DNA of 64,000 bases from Segniliparus rugosus ATCC BAA-974 (GTDB taxonomy: Bacteria > Actinomycetota > Actinomycetes > Mycobacteriales > Mycobacteriaceae), in the NCBI RefSeq assembly GCF_000185725.2, contig NZ_KI391954.1:1398185-1462184 (forward strand), written 5' to 3'. Positions 7,165 to 15,175 of the stretch are shown here, one piece after another (within the stretch, counting starts at the first letter, position 1; each line of letters opens with the position of its first letter). The position numbers were made by a program, and so were the translations under genes. A model generated the notes under the pieces. The model searched no databases and had not been told where the DNA came from. It saw only the letters and a list, made by a program, of their open reading frames with translations.

Positions 7165-7188
7165 GCCAAGGCCAAACGCCTGGATCAT
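7165..7188 (+). repeat. 24-bp repeat, left copy, ending in the target duplication
   Basis: The unit starts GCCAAGGCCAAACGCC and ends TGGATCAT. It is identical to 12806-12829. Its last five bases (7184-7188, ATCAT) are the left copy of the target-site duplication of the element that starts at 7189. Confidence 0.85.
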
Positions 7189-7331
7189 TGTCCCGGCGCA
7201 GTGAACCTGGCCAATGACGAAAATTCTGCATCGCTCTGAGCTGGGGATTGGCCAACTTCAATGAGCCATCGGATTGCACCCGGCTCAGTGGACCTGGCCA
7301 AACTTCGTGTTTGTCTCAATGAAGTTGGCCA
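7189..7331 (+). repeat. Left-end TnsB-type site array of the complete element
   Basis: Sites of consensus CTCAATGAAGTTGGCCA occur as direct (7198-7213), inverted (7248-7266), direct (7283-7300) and direct (7314-7331). The first lies in the terminal inverted repeat. Multiple spaced transposase sites at each end are characteristic of Tn7, Tn5053 and Mu relatives. Confidence 0.8.
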
Positions 7332-7403
7332 AAATTGCTCGCAACATCGACGGCGAACATGAGATAGTGGTGAGCAGCCATGCCAGTGAGGGAAGGAGGG
7401 TGA

Positions 7404-7829
7404 GTGCCACGCCGTCGTGAACTCCGACAGGCATGCCGAGGGGTCGCCACCAGTTTCAGCAGTCGGAACAACGACATCGAAGGATGGTGGGGGATCGGTG
7501 TTTTGTGCCGCACGCGCGGTCCTTCGGGGATCGATCTAGACCTGCGGGCCGCTGCCCACGGCGACATGTTGGCGCGAAAGTACGGCGAACAGCTTTCCAG
7601 ACAACTGCTTGCGCGGCACATGCCGGATGATTGGGTGGCGAGCGCGAACCTCTCCTTGCGGTTCGCGGCGGATCCGCGTGTTGCTGATATGTGGCAGTAC
7701 ACGGTGACAGTGGAGATCTGTGATGACCGGGGTCGGGCATGGACTAGCTGTGACCGTGGGCGATGCTGGGCTCACGACCCCGCTCGCGAACGTCGATCAG
7801 CCCGTGCCGTTGACCTGGATGAACGCTAG
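7404..7829 (+). CDS. Small hypothetical cargo protein of the Tn7-like element
   Basis: I do not recognise this 141-aa protein. A strong AAGGAGG (7393-7399) precedes GTG 7404, supporting a real gene. The N-terminus is basic, the middle is helical (LRAAAHGDMLARKYGEQLSR), and YTVTVEICDDRGRAW reads as a beta-hairpin. There is no signal peptide or membrane segment. It is transcribed towards tniQ (convergent), directly behind the left end, where Tn7-like elements keep accessory genes. A role in regulation, targeting or host benefit is possible but not shown. Confidence 0.6.
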   Translation: MPRRRELRQACRGVATSFSSRNNDIEGWWGIGVLCRTRGPSGIDLDLRAAAHGDMLARKYGEQLSRQLLARHMPDDWVASANLSLRFAADPRVADMWQYTVTVEICDDRGRAWTSCDRGRCWAHDPARERRSARAVDLDER

Positions 7830-7839
7830 CAAGTACTAG

Positions 7840-8808
7840 TTAGTGGCTGAGTCTGCGAGTGACGTACAACCCGCTGCGCAAGCCTCTTTTCTGGCGTTCA
7901 GGCGATGCTTCGCGGTCGAAGAAAGCATCGCCGTGGATGAAGTCGTAGGAGCCGTAGCTTTCACCCGCCGCCCATGCGGTCAGGGGGTCGTGGGGAGTGG
8001 TCGGGCGATAGCGCCCGGTCACCTCTGCGACGACCCGGTTCACCGATAGGGCGCGATGTCGCGCGTTCTTGGAGCGCATATCCGCCGACCACTGCGGGTC
8101 GAGGACGAGACGGGTCATCGCCAGCAGCTCGGGGTAACGCGCCAGCGGCGCCCTTGGGTCCATATGCGGCGAAAGAACGGACGAACGGTGATGATCACGT
8201 TCAGCCAGAGACTCTAGCCGCTTTGCGCATGTGGGCAGCTGGCCGATCCGGTCCCATTCGAAAACCATGAGTTCCGCCGCTGAGAACGCCTTCCTTGTCT
8301 TGATCTTCCCGTGTTGGGCGATGAGCTTCTTGTGCATGTGGTGTGCCCTGGATATCTCTGGCATATCGGCAACGCTCACCAGGGTCTTCACGCGGAAAAG
8401 GTTCCCACCGGTCCATATTTTGTGCCGGTAGCACAGGACGTTCTCGTAGCTCGCCCAGATCGGCACTGGGCGGTTGATGCATCGTGCCGCTCGGCAGCGC
8501 TCGCAGGCGTACCCGTTGTCTTGGATCAGCTTCGAGAAGTGGTCCCAGTATGGGCGGGTTGGATGATTGAAGCCTTCCCGCAGCTCTGGGAGCGCGTATT
8601 GTAAGGATTTGGCAGGGCGGTTGGTGACCGACGTCAGGTATTCCAACCATGAGAGCCCCGTGCTCTTCTGGTTCGCCACTAAGGTTCCCCCGTCCAGCTT
8701 GTGCGCGTCTTCGATGCGGTTCACATAGGAAGCGACCGTCTCGGCTGGGTAGGGCTTGACGCGGATCGGGAAAGGGCGGGGCCGTACTCGGAACGCGCTG
8801 GTCATCAT
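7840..8808 (-). CDS. tniQ: TniQ-family transposition/targeting protein
   Basis: This 322-aa protein has the TniQ N-terminus (PYPAETVASYVNRIEDAH, about 19-36) and a zinc-finger-like cluster C102, C105, C110, C126 and H129 (CERCRAARC ... CYRHK). TniQ proteins connect target recognition to the TnsC ATPase; TnsD of Tn7 is an enlarged member. At 322 aa this is larger than minimal CRISPR-associated TniQ but shorter than TnsD. It may recognise DNA itself with its C-terminal half (RALSVNRVVAEVTGRYRP looks helix-turn-helix-like). Its ATG overlaps the tnsC stop (ATGA). Confidence 0.85.
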   Translation of the reverse strand: MMTSAFRVRPRPFPIRVKPYPAETVASYVNRIEDAHKLDGGTLVANQKSTGLSWLEYLTSVTNRPAKSLQYALPELREGFNHPTRPYWDHFSKLIQDNGYACERCRAARCINRPVPIWASYENVLCYRHKIWTGGNLFRVKTLVSVADMPEISRAHHMHKKLIAQHGKIKTRKAFSAAELMVFEWDRIGQLPTCAKRLESLAERDHHRSSVLSPHMDPRAPLARYPELLAMTRLVLDPQWSADMRSKNARHRALSVNRVVAEVTGRYRPTTPHDPLTAWAAGESYGSYDFIHGDAFFDREASPERQKRGLRSGLYVTRRLSH

Positions 8809-9833
8809 GGCTTGGCTCGTGTGCCGGATGCCGTGGTGGTGAGCGTCTCGGAGGCGTGGTCGATGGGGATCGAGTGAAGCAGGTCGCGGGTGATCGCCTC
8901 GTCCCTGGTGAGGATGGCGCTGATGGCCGCAGTGCGCACGAGGTAGGAGAGGCCGCTAATACTGCCGCTGGTGCGTTGGTGCAGGTACTTGCTGTTCTTG
9001 ATCAGCGTTCCGTGTTTATGCCGATACAGACGTAGCGCGGCTTCCAGACCTGCGACGAGGGCTTCCCACTCGTCGTTGTTTGGGAACGACCCGGTTCGCA
9101 TCAGGACGGAACGGGCGCTGATCTGCTGGCCCCGGATGCCAGTGAACAAGCCGCTGCGGTCCACGTTGATTCCGGCGTAGATGAAGGTGGCGGGCATGTG
9201 CTCTGTGAAGTATTTGAGGTGGTCGCTCATGTCTTCGCCAGCGCTCGTGGCGAGATTGAGGTTGTGGATCTCATCGACTATCACGAGGTCAGTGCGCATT
9301 TCAGTGAGGACGTGGCACACCGAGTCCGCGATATCGGCGACATTCGCTCGCGGCTTGTAGGAGATGCCGAGGAAGTGGGCGAACTCGGCTGCGAGCTTGC
9401 GAGGCGAGCCCTTGGGGGGAGTGGTGATATAGACGACGGGTATGCGCTCCTGGTTCGGATACTTCCGGCGCACGTCCCGCTCGTGCAGCCGCCCGAGCAG
9501 TTTGATCGTCGTGGTCTTCCCGGTGGCCCACGGCCCGGACACGATCATCGACCGGCGAGCCCCGCATTCGCGCTGGTTGACCAGGGTGAGGATCTTTCCT
9601 TGGCGGACGATGTTCTTCACCGCCGAAGTCTCGATTGTGACCAGCTCGGAGTGATAGGCCATGCGGCAATCGTCGTAGGCCGCTTGCTCGTCCGGGGCCA
9701 ATGCCTCATAGCGTCCATGGTCGATGAGGTTCAGGGCGGCAGGTTCAGCGTCCACGTATTGCCGCCACCCGATGAGGGTGGTGGTGGGGATGCGCCTTGG
9801 GTCTAGGGAGTCTTCGACGTGGGCCTGCTGCAT
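8805..9833 (-). CDS. tnsC: TnsC/TniB-type AAA+ transposition regulator
   Basis: This 342-aa ATPase has Walker A GPWATGKT (100-107) and Walker B LVIVDE (183-188), followed by HNLNL. In Tn7-like systems TnsC assembles on target DNA and carries the signal from the TniQ protein to the transposase, and gives target immunity. It lies 7 bases downstream of tnsB and overlaps tniQ by four bases, the standard order for these operons. Confidence 0.9.
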   Translation of the reverse strand: MQQAHVEDSLDPRRIPTTTLIGWRQYVDAEPAALNLIDHGRYEALAPDEQAAYDDCRMAYHSELVTIETSAVKNIVRQGKILTLVNQRECGARRSMIVSGPWATGKTTTIKLLGRLHERDVRRKYPNQERIPVVYITTPPKGSPRKLAAEFAHFLGISYKPRANVADIADSVCHVLTEMRTDLVIVDEIHNLNLATSAGEDMSDHLKYFTEHMPATFIYAGINVDRSGLFTGIRGQQISARSVLMRTGSFPNNDEWEALVAGLEAALRLYRHKHGTLIKNSKYLHQRTSGSISGLSYLVRTAAISAILTRDEAITRDLLHSIPIDHASETLTTTASGTRAKP

Positions 9834-9840
9834 CTTGCTC

Positions 9841-11919
9841 CTACCACCATTTCTCCAGCATCTTGTCCGTGTCGAACACCGGCAACGGGATCACCTCTGC
9901 CAGGCGCTCGTCGTCCGCCGGTTCCGCGAAGCGGGCTGGTCCGACCGTTTCTTCCGCATGCGTCACGTCTGGTTTGGAAACCTCGGCCATAGCGTTGGCG
10001 CGGGCGGCAACCCTCCGGTCTCTCGGGCTCTTCTTGCGTTTTGGCGTGGTGAACGCGGCAGTGCGCCCGGTGCTCGCGTCGTCCAGGATGCGTTCGGTCT
10101 CCGCCGCGATGGCCTCCTCAGTGGCCTTGTCGCGCGCTGCGACGATCTTCCGCGCGTGCTCCCACACCGTCTCGCTGAATGGTTGTCGCGATGTGCGCAG
10201 GTACCGCCAGTAGGCAGTGATCCACGCCCCGGTCTCGGGGTTCTGCACCCAGACGCGGGTGACGTCGTGAGGGTCGTAATGCACTTCCCACTGGTCTTTG
10301 AGCGCCTTGATCCCGGAGGGCTGGCCCCGCAGCGGGTTCAGCTCCTCGCAGTCGTAGACCCTGTGTCCGATCTTGATCCCGTAAGAGTTGATGGCCCTCG
10401 CCTTGAACGGCTGCAAACCGATGTAGTCCTCCGGAGAAAGCGGCAGGTGGACGTACCCGGAAACCGCGACGAGGGCCGCGTACATCTCGTTCGGGGTGAG
10501 CACCCTGGACGGGCTCAGCGGGTCGCGCAATCCTTCGTGCGGGCGGTTCTGCCAGTGGACGACGACCCATTCGTCCAACAGGTCTTGTAGCTCGACCAGG
10601 GAGAACACGGCCTTCTGGTCGGCGGCCTGACCCCGGTGCTCGACGCTGGACCCCAGGTATCCGACAACATGCTGGGCGAAGAGCGTGTTGATCGAGGAGA
10701 ACGTGCGCTCCACGACCGGCTTGTCCGTCGGGGTGAACGGGTGGGACCGTTGGCGGCTGATCCCGAGCCTGCGGCATGCGTTCAAAAACGTGGAGGACAC
10801 GTAGATGCTGCCGTTGTCGCACACGATGTTCTCCGGGACGATCACCGGCTTCGCTGCCGCGTTCTCCAACCGCTCGTCAGCCGACCGCATCGACTGGTAG
10901 GGCAGCGCGGAGCGCGCCATGCTGACAGCGTCCGACCAACCGGGGCGCATCGGCTCCGGGGTCATGGAGCGGGCCAACAGCAGCGCCGCGTCCACGGCCT
11001 TCGCCGTCGGGCGCAGGACGGCTGCGGCGATGGACCGGGTCGCCAGATCGACCAGCACGGTCAGCTCCACCCGTCCGGTGAGTTCCTGGTCGAGCCGCAC
11101 AGCCACGTCCAAAGGGGAGGAGTCGATTTGCATCCATTCGCCAGGACGCGCGGCGGCGAGCGCTCCGAATGGCCCCTGCGGCTGGTTCGCCAACGTCCGC
11201 CTCGTGCGAGCAGAGCCGGTGGCGTGGCGGGCTTCGGCCATTCGCGCGAGCAGCCGGTTGAACGTCGCCCGCGACGGCAGCGGCACCTGATCTGGGCCGT
11301 ATTCTGCCTCGACAGCATTGGTCGTCAGACGCATCAACTTGCCCCTGGTCCCGGTCGAATCATCGCGGCTCTCGGCCAGAACCCGGCGCAGAACCTCCAC
11401 GTATCGGTTGTCCACCCGGCTAGCGACCGAGGTCTTGCGGACAGGGCGTTTGTCGATCAACGCCTCGATGCCGGAGATCTCGTACTGGCGGCGGAATCGT
11501 CGGAAGCTGCGCAAACTCAACGGTTCGCCCAGTGCGGCGAGTTCGGCCACCTTCGCCGCGTCCCGTTCGCTTTGCGAGGTGGTCATCGGGTCGTACTTGG
11601 GCCTCGGGGCCGACCCCGGCTCGGCGTCCACCGGCAAGCCGTCAGCCGCCTCGCTGACATGCCGCTCGAACCGCAACGCCCGGTCACAGGCTTCCTCGCT
11701 GAGCGAGTTGAAGTACGCCGGGCGCAGAGGTCGGCGGCTCTGCTCAGCGCCGACGATTTGGAAAGTCTTGTCTGCCAGCAGCGCGGCCAGCGTGATCGTC
11801 ATATGCCCGCGCTGCTGGTCACTCAATAAAACTCTGGGGCCGTCCAGCGCCACGAGTTCGTAGACAACCCCGTTCAGAGAAAGGAGACTGCCAACATGCA
11901 GGGGCTTCGAAAGGCTCAT
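9841..11919 (-). CDS. tnsB: TnsB/TniA-type DDE transposase
   Basis: This 692-aa protein has an N-terminal DNA-binding region and an rve integrase core. The predicted catalytic triad is D266 (WMQIDSSPLD), D368 (IVCDNG) and E404 (KPVVERTF). It is followed by the Mu-type C-terminal barrel (HYDPHDVTRVWV). It would join the 3' transposon ends to target DNA and bind the repeated end sites. Length and layout match TnsB. The start overlaps the end of tnsA by four bases. A fossil of a related gene lies at 2571-2906. Confidence 0.93.
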   Translation of the reverse strand: MSLSKPLHVGSLLSLNGVVYELVALDGPRVLLSDQQRGHMTITLAALLADKTFQIVGAEQSRRPLRPAYFNSLSEEACDRALRFERHVSEAADGLPVDAEPGSAPRPKYDPMTTSQSERDAAKVAELAALGEPLSLRSFRRFRRQYEISGIEALIDKRPVRKTSVASRVDNRYVEVLRRVLAESRDDSTGTRGKLMRLTTNAVEAEYGPDQVPLPSRATFNRLLARMAEARHATGSARTRRTLANQPQGPFGALAAARPGEWMQIDSSPLDVAVRLDQELTGRVELTVLVDLATRSIAAAVLRPTAKAVDAALLLARSMTPEPMRPGWSDAVSMARSALPYQSMRSADERLENAAAKPVIVPENIVCDNGSIYVSSTFLNACRRLGISRQRSHPFTPTDKPVVERTFSSINTLFAQHVVGYLGSSVEHRGQAADQKAVFSLVELQDLLDEWVVVHWQNRPHEGLRDPLSPSRVLTPNEMYAALVAVSGYVHLPLSPEDYIGLQPFKARAINSYGIKIGHRVYDCEELNPLRGQPSGIKALKDQWEVHYDPHDVTRVWVQNPETGAWITAYWRYLRTSRQPFSETVWEHARKIVAARDKATEEAIAAETERILDDASTGRTAAFTTPKRKKSPRDRRVAARANAMAEVSKPDVTHAEETVGPARFAEPADDERLAEVIPLPVFDTDKMLEKWW

Positions 11920-12671
11920 GCGCTGCTCACCGTCACCTCGGCGTGCTCATGGAGCAGCCGTGAACGAAGATCCAAGCGCAGGGTTTGGTTCCAGATAAGG
12001 TGGTAAATCGTCGGCAGCGCCACCACTGGGTCTCCTACCGCTCGGGCAAGCTCGCGCAGCGTAAGACTCCCGGAACGGAGCATCTGAGCTTCCACGATCT
12101 CGGCTGTGCCTCTGTCGCAAGCACGCGGGAACCGATACCCGGTCAGCCATCGCAAATTGGCGGACAGCACCGCTGGCTGTTCACCGACTCGCCGGTACGA
12201 CCATCCTAACTCGTCGCACAGCTGCTCGGTCGCGTCGAACTGCTCCTGATCCGGTGGCTTGACAAGAGCCTCAGGACGCACATCGACCACACATGCGCTA
12301 CCGTCAGCCAGGCGCAGGAAGAAATCAGGCGTGTGAGATCGCCGTGGAGCAGTTTTCGAGGAGCGGTCGAAGGTGAAGGGCTGCGAGCTGACGGCGACGA
12401 TCTCAGGGGCGAAATCGGCCGAGATCAGAAAATCTCGCTCAACCCAGGACTCAAACGCCACATGCCGATGGCCGGTCGCCATCCACCAGTCGCCACAGAA
12501 ATTACGCTGACCTCGGCGGGGACGAACGTTACGCATCGGACTGGCCTGCTCAAAGGGCACAGCAGCGCATTCAAAGGCATCCGCCGACACGGCAAGCTCA
12601 CCAGGCAGCCGATACCTGATCTCCGAGTGACGACCAGCAGGGCTAAGTGTGAGCGCAGCCACATTAGGCAT
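11916..12671 (-). CDS. tnsA: TnsA-type endonuclease subunit of a heteromeric transposase
   Basis: This 251-aa protein has the TnsA fold markers. An early acidic residue (E74 or E78 in ESWVERDFL), then SSQPFTF, then HTPDFF with D116 and VVDVRP with D130/R132 form a PD-(D/E)xK-type site. TnsA cuts the 5' ends of the transposon so that movement is cut-and-paste rather than replicative. The C-terminal half (GSLTLRELARAVGDPVVALP) looks like the winged helix that contacts TnsC. The ATG at 12671 has TAATTT 6 nt upstream. Confidence 0.85.
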   Translation of the reverse strand: MPNVAALTLSPAGRHSEIRYRLPGELAVSADAFECAAVPFEQASPMRNVRPRRGQRNFCGDWWMATGHRHVAFESWVERDFLISADFAPEIVAVSSQPFTFDRSSKTAPRRSHTPDFFLRLADGSACVVDVRPEALVKPPDQEQFDATEQLCDELGWSYRRVGEQPAVLSANLRWLTGYRFPRACDRGTAEIVEAQMLRSGSLTLRELARAVGDPVVALPTIYHLIWNQTLRLDLRSRLLHEHAEVTVSSA

Positions 12672-12677
12672 ACGCTC

Positions 12678-12683
12678 AAATTA
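12678..12683 (-). promoter_or_regulatory. -10 box of the tnsABC-tniQ operon
   Basis: On the minus strand TAATTT is followed by a 6-nt spacer and ATG 12671, so the operon is probably leaderless. It lies about 40 bases inside the innermost right-end site, so TnsB binding at the end could repress the operon. Confidence 0.55.
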
Positions 12684-12724
12684 CGCGCGGAATACGCCTG
12701 CCTAGCGCCGACGCTCCGAACCAG

Positions 12725-12800
12725 TGGCCAACTTCAGTGAGACAGAGCGCCACGTTGGCCAACTTTAATGAGCAATGGCCAAGTTCATTGAGCAAGGACA
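12725..12800 (-). repeat. Right-end TnsB-type site array of the complete element
   Basis: Three sites lie at 12725-12742, 12755-12773 and 12775-12793, for example TTGGCCAACTTTAATGAGC, all in one orientation. They are followed by the terminal AAGGACA. The two outer sites are only one base apart, unlike the widely spaced left-end sites. This asymmetry is typical of Tn7-type ends. Confidence 0.8.
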
Positions 12801-12829
12801 ATCATGCCAAGGCCAAACGCCTGGATCAT
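12801..12829 (+). repeat. Right target duplication plus right copy of the 24-bp repeat
   Basis: ATCAT at 12801-12805 is the right copy of the target-site duplication. It is followed by a second, identical copy of the 24-bp unit (12806-12829). Removing the transposon and one ATCAT leaves two perfect head-to-tail copies, so the target was a tandem 24-bp repeat. Confidence 0.85.
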
Positions 12830-13297
12830 GAGGATTCGCCCATAGTTAAACGCCGATAATCAACATTATGTCACTTACTACAAAGGGCGGCTCCCCTCGA
12901 ATCCCCGGAGCTAGCGAACTGTTGGTTCGCGTTGTGCCCTATCTGCTGGCGGGAAGCTCTGCGATCCTTCGGGCCGTTGCCGGGCAGCGCGACCGTCGGG
13001 GCGCGTTTTGTCGTGTTCGGGCGGAGCCGGCCGCCAGGGCGCTGTGGTCCGGGCGTTGGCCGAGGACGGCGACTGCGGCCTGGAAATGACATAATGTTCT
13101 CCCCTGGTCCGCGATAAGCCCTGAGGGCTTCTGCTCTGGCGTGTTGCCCTGGTATACGGAGGCGTTTTCGGGCTGAAAATCGCTCTACGGCGAAATGAGA
13201 GCGTTTTGCCTGTTCAGGGCCGTGATGATGCGCCTGCGCCAGGAGTTTTCTCGGCGGATGCGCTGTTTTCCGGCTGGGGCTTGCGGATCGGGGCGAC
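12830..13297. other. Intergenic stretch between transposon and pdxH
   Basis: No convincing gene or RNA is visible; frames here are short and lack protein-like composition. A small hairpin, AAGCCC-TGA-GGGCTT (13116-13130), is too weak to call a terminator. The left part is the flank of the transposon and may itself be accessory DNA. Confidence 0.4.
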
Positions 13298-13303
13298 TAG
13301 GCT
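13298..13303 (+). promoter_or_regulatory. -10 box of leaderless pdxH promoter
   Basis: TAGGCT lies exactly 6 nt before ATG 13310 with no Shine-Dalgarno, so the transcript should start at the ATG. Confidence 0.55.
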
Positions 13304-13309
13304 GGCCGG

Positions 13310-13954
13310 ATGCGAGACCTCTTGCGTTCTTTGCCCGTGTTCGCCGGTGTCGTCCGCGATTTCGACGTCGCGGACGTTCCCGATGATCCAGAGGCTCTGT
13401 TCGCGGCGTGGCTGCGGGACGCGGTCGAGCACGGAGCTGCGGAGCCGCATGCGATGACGCTTTCGACGGTGGACGCGGACGGCTCCCCGGACGCGCGTGT
13501 GTTGATTTTGAAGGATCTGGACGATGGGGGTTGGTGGTTCGCGACCAGCGCGACGAGCGCGAAGGGAAGGCAGCTGGCGGATTGCCCGGTCGCGGCGCTG
13601 ACGTTTTACTGGCCGGAGGTGGGCCGTCAGGTGCGGGTGCGAGGCCCGGTGGTCGAGGGCTCTGCGGAGCGCGGCGCTGCGGACTTCCGCTCGCGCGGCT
13701 CCGCCGCTCGGGCGGTGGCGCTGGCGAGCCGGGAAAGCCAGCCCCTCGCGGACCGGGCGGCGTGCGAGGAGGCGGTCGCGGCGGCGCGGCAATGGCTCTC
13801 TGCGGATCCGACGCTGGTGGCGGAGGGCTGGCGGGTGTACGCGGTCGCGGCGCGTTCGGTGGAGTTCTGGCAGGCGGACAAGGACCGGCAGCACGCCCGC
13901 GTCCGGTACGCGCGCGAGGCGGACGGCTGGTCGCGCGCGTTGCTCTGGCCGTGA
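13310..13954 (+). CDS. pdxH: Pyridoxamine 5'-phosphate oxidase (PNPOx) family protein
   Basis: This 214-aa flavoprotein would oxidise pyridoxine or pyridoxamine phosphate to pyridoxal phosphate with FMN and O2. Family features are HAMTLSTVDADGSPDARVLI (FMN binding), KGRQLADCPVAALTFYW, RQVRVRGPV, a SRESQPL segment and an arginine-bearing C-terminus ending RALLWP. The classical ending is R-L-xP, so the fit is good. It is the first recognisable chromosomal gene after the accessory block. Confidence 0.85.
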   Translation: MRDLLRSLPVFAGVVRDFDVADVPDDPEALFAAWLRDAVEHGAAEPHAMTLSTVDADGSPDARVLILKDLDDGGWWFATSATSAKGRQLADCPVAALTFYWPEVGRQVRVRGPVVEGSAERGAADFRSRGSAARAVALASRESQPLADRAACEEAVAAARQWLSADPTLVAEGWRVYAVAARSVEFWQADKDRQHARVRYAREADGWSRALLWP

Positions 13955-14121
13955 TTGCTCTGGCTATGAGGCTCCCTCGTTCGGGGCCGGCCCACTGCCC
14001 TTGGCCGGCGGAGTCGGCAGCTGCGAACAGGTGTGTCCCCGGCCACGGCGCTCGGATAGACTCGGTCGCAGTGATCGTCGGCAACGAGGCATGGACGATC
14101 GAGAGGTAGAGAGCTGGTTTG

Positions 14122-15027
14122 ATGAAAACAAGAGAACGACTGTCCTTCGGCCTGGCCCTCGCCCTCTTTCTCCCCTTCCCTGGTTTCTCCGGCGTTGCGG
14201 GAGCCGAGCCGGAGAAGGAGCCGGTGCGCCATTACGTGGCCATGGGCGACTCGTACGTGAGCAAGCCCGGAGCCAAGGGGCTGGACCCCGGCGGGCCGAA
14301 CTGCGCGCGGACCGATGAGAACTACCCCGCCTTCGTCGCGGAGGGGCTCGGGCTCAGCCCCGGCAACGGGTTCGTCGACGTGAGCTGCGCGGGGGCCAAG
14401 ACCAGCGCGCTGGCGGGCGAGCAGGAGAGCGCCCTCGGGGTCATCGTCCCGCCGCAGCTGGACGCGGTGGACGAGGACACCGACTTGGTGACGATGAGCT
14501 TCGGGCCGAACGACCAGGACTTCATGGTCAAGATCGTCACCACCTGCCTGATGATCGGCCTCACCGACCCGGACGGGGCCTCGTGCCGCCAGCAGGCCGC
14601 CGAGGAGCAGCCGCTGCTGACCGACCAGGGCTACGCCGGGGTCCGCGATAACATCCACCGCGACTTGCGGGGCGCGGTGGACGCGATCAAGGCCAAGGCT
14701 CCGCGCAGCAGGGTCGCGCTGGTGGGCTACCCGCAGGTCTTCCCCGTCGGCAAGACCTGCGACGCGACGACCCCGATGACTCCGAGGGACATGGCGTGGA
14801 TCAACGAGAAGATCCAGGGCATCAACGCGACCATCCAGCAGGTGGCGAAGGAGACCGGGCAGATCTACGTGGACACCTATGGCCCGTCCGTCGGCAAGGG
14901 CCTCTGTTCCGCCGGGCCGTCCTGGGAGTCCGGGTTCCTCACGACGAACTGGCTGGAGAGCGAGCCGCTGCACCTGACCCCGTTGGGCGCGCGGGAGATC
15001 GCGAAGATCGTGCTCAGCAAAGTCTGA
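14122..15027 (+). CDS. Secreted SGNH/GDSL-family hydrolase
   Basis: This 301-aa protein has a signal peptide (LALALFLPFPGFSGVAGA, cleavage near residue 28). The nucleophile is S44 in MGDSY, block III is GPND (usually GxND), and a C-terminal H lies in EPLHLTPLG where the family has DxxH. It is probably a lipase or esterase of the cell envelope. Two disulfide-type cysteine pairs are present, as in secreted actinobacterial lipases. ATG 14122 is preferred over TTG one codon earlier. The aspartate of the canonical catalytic DxxH is replaced by E, which is worth noting. Confidence 0.8.
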   Translation: MKTRERLSFGLALALFLPFPGFSGVAGAEPEKEPVRHYVAMGDSYVSKPGAKGLDPGGPNCARTDENYPAFVAEGLGLSPGNGFVDVSCAGAKTSALAGEQESALGVIVPPQLDAVDEDTDLVTMSFGPNDQDFMVKIVTTCLMIGLTDPDGASCRQQAAEEQPLLTDQGYAGVRDNIHRDLRGAVDAIKAKAPRSRVALVGYPQVFPVGKTCDATTPMTPRDMAWINEKIQGINATIQQVAKETGQIYVDTYGPSVGKGLCSAGPSWESGFLTTNWLESEPLHLTPLGAREIAKIVLSKV

Positions 15028-15175
15028 CCGCAGAGCCGAGGCCAAGCCTGCGCCGCGCGCCGCCGACAGCCACGTCTGGGCGAATACGGGGGAAGGAAAC
15101 AAAACCGTTAAGGCGGCCGCGCCGACCGCCTCTTGCGGCTACGATCAGAGCGCCCGCCGCCCACCGGACAGGAAG

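Larger units (their letters stand above)
7189..12800. mobile_element. Complete Tn7-like transposon (tnsA-tnsB-tnsC-tniQ), 5.6 kb
   Basis: The left end reads TGTCCCGGCGCAGTGAAC and the right end, on the opposite strand, TGTCCTTGCTCAATGAAC. They are imperfect inverted repeats of about 26 bases. Both junctions carry the 5-bp direct repeat ATCAT (7184-7188, 12801-12805), the duplication size of Tn7-type transposition. Inside are one small cargo gene (7404-7829, plus) and the operon tnsA-tnsB-tnsC-tniQ on the minus strand. No TnsD, TnsE, Cas or resolvase gene is present. Every gene looks intact and the duplication is perfect, so the insertion appears recent. Confidence 0.92.

Noticed and set aside
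2907-7165. Target-site duplication for the transposase-less element
   Set aside because: The bases outside the two ends (GCGAG and CCAAG) do not match, nor do those outside 413, so none is claimed.
7189-12800. CRISPR array or guide RNA inside the Tn7-like element
   Set aside because: The repeated motifs lie only at the two ends, vary in spacing and orientation, and lack spacer-repeat regularity; no cas gene is present.
12841-12960. Possible tRNA near the transposon right flank (CTCGAATCCCC)
   Set aside because: No cloverleaf with acceptor and anticodon stems can be drawn.
13185-14084. 299-aa minus-strand frame opposite pdxH
   Set aside because: Pro/Arg-rich low-complexity shadow of pdxH.
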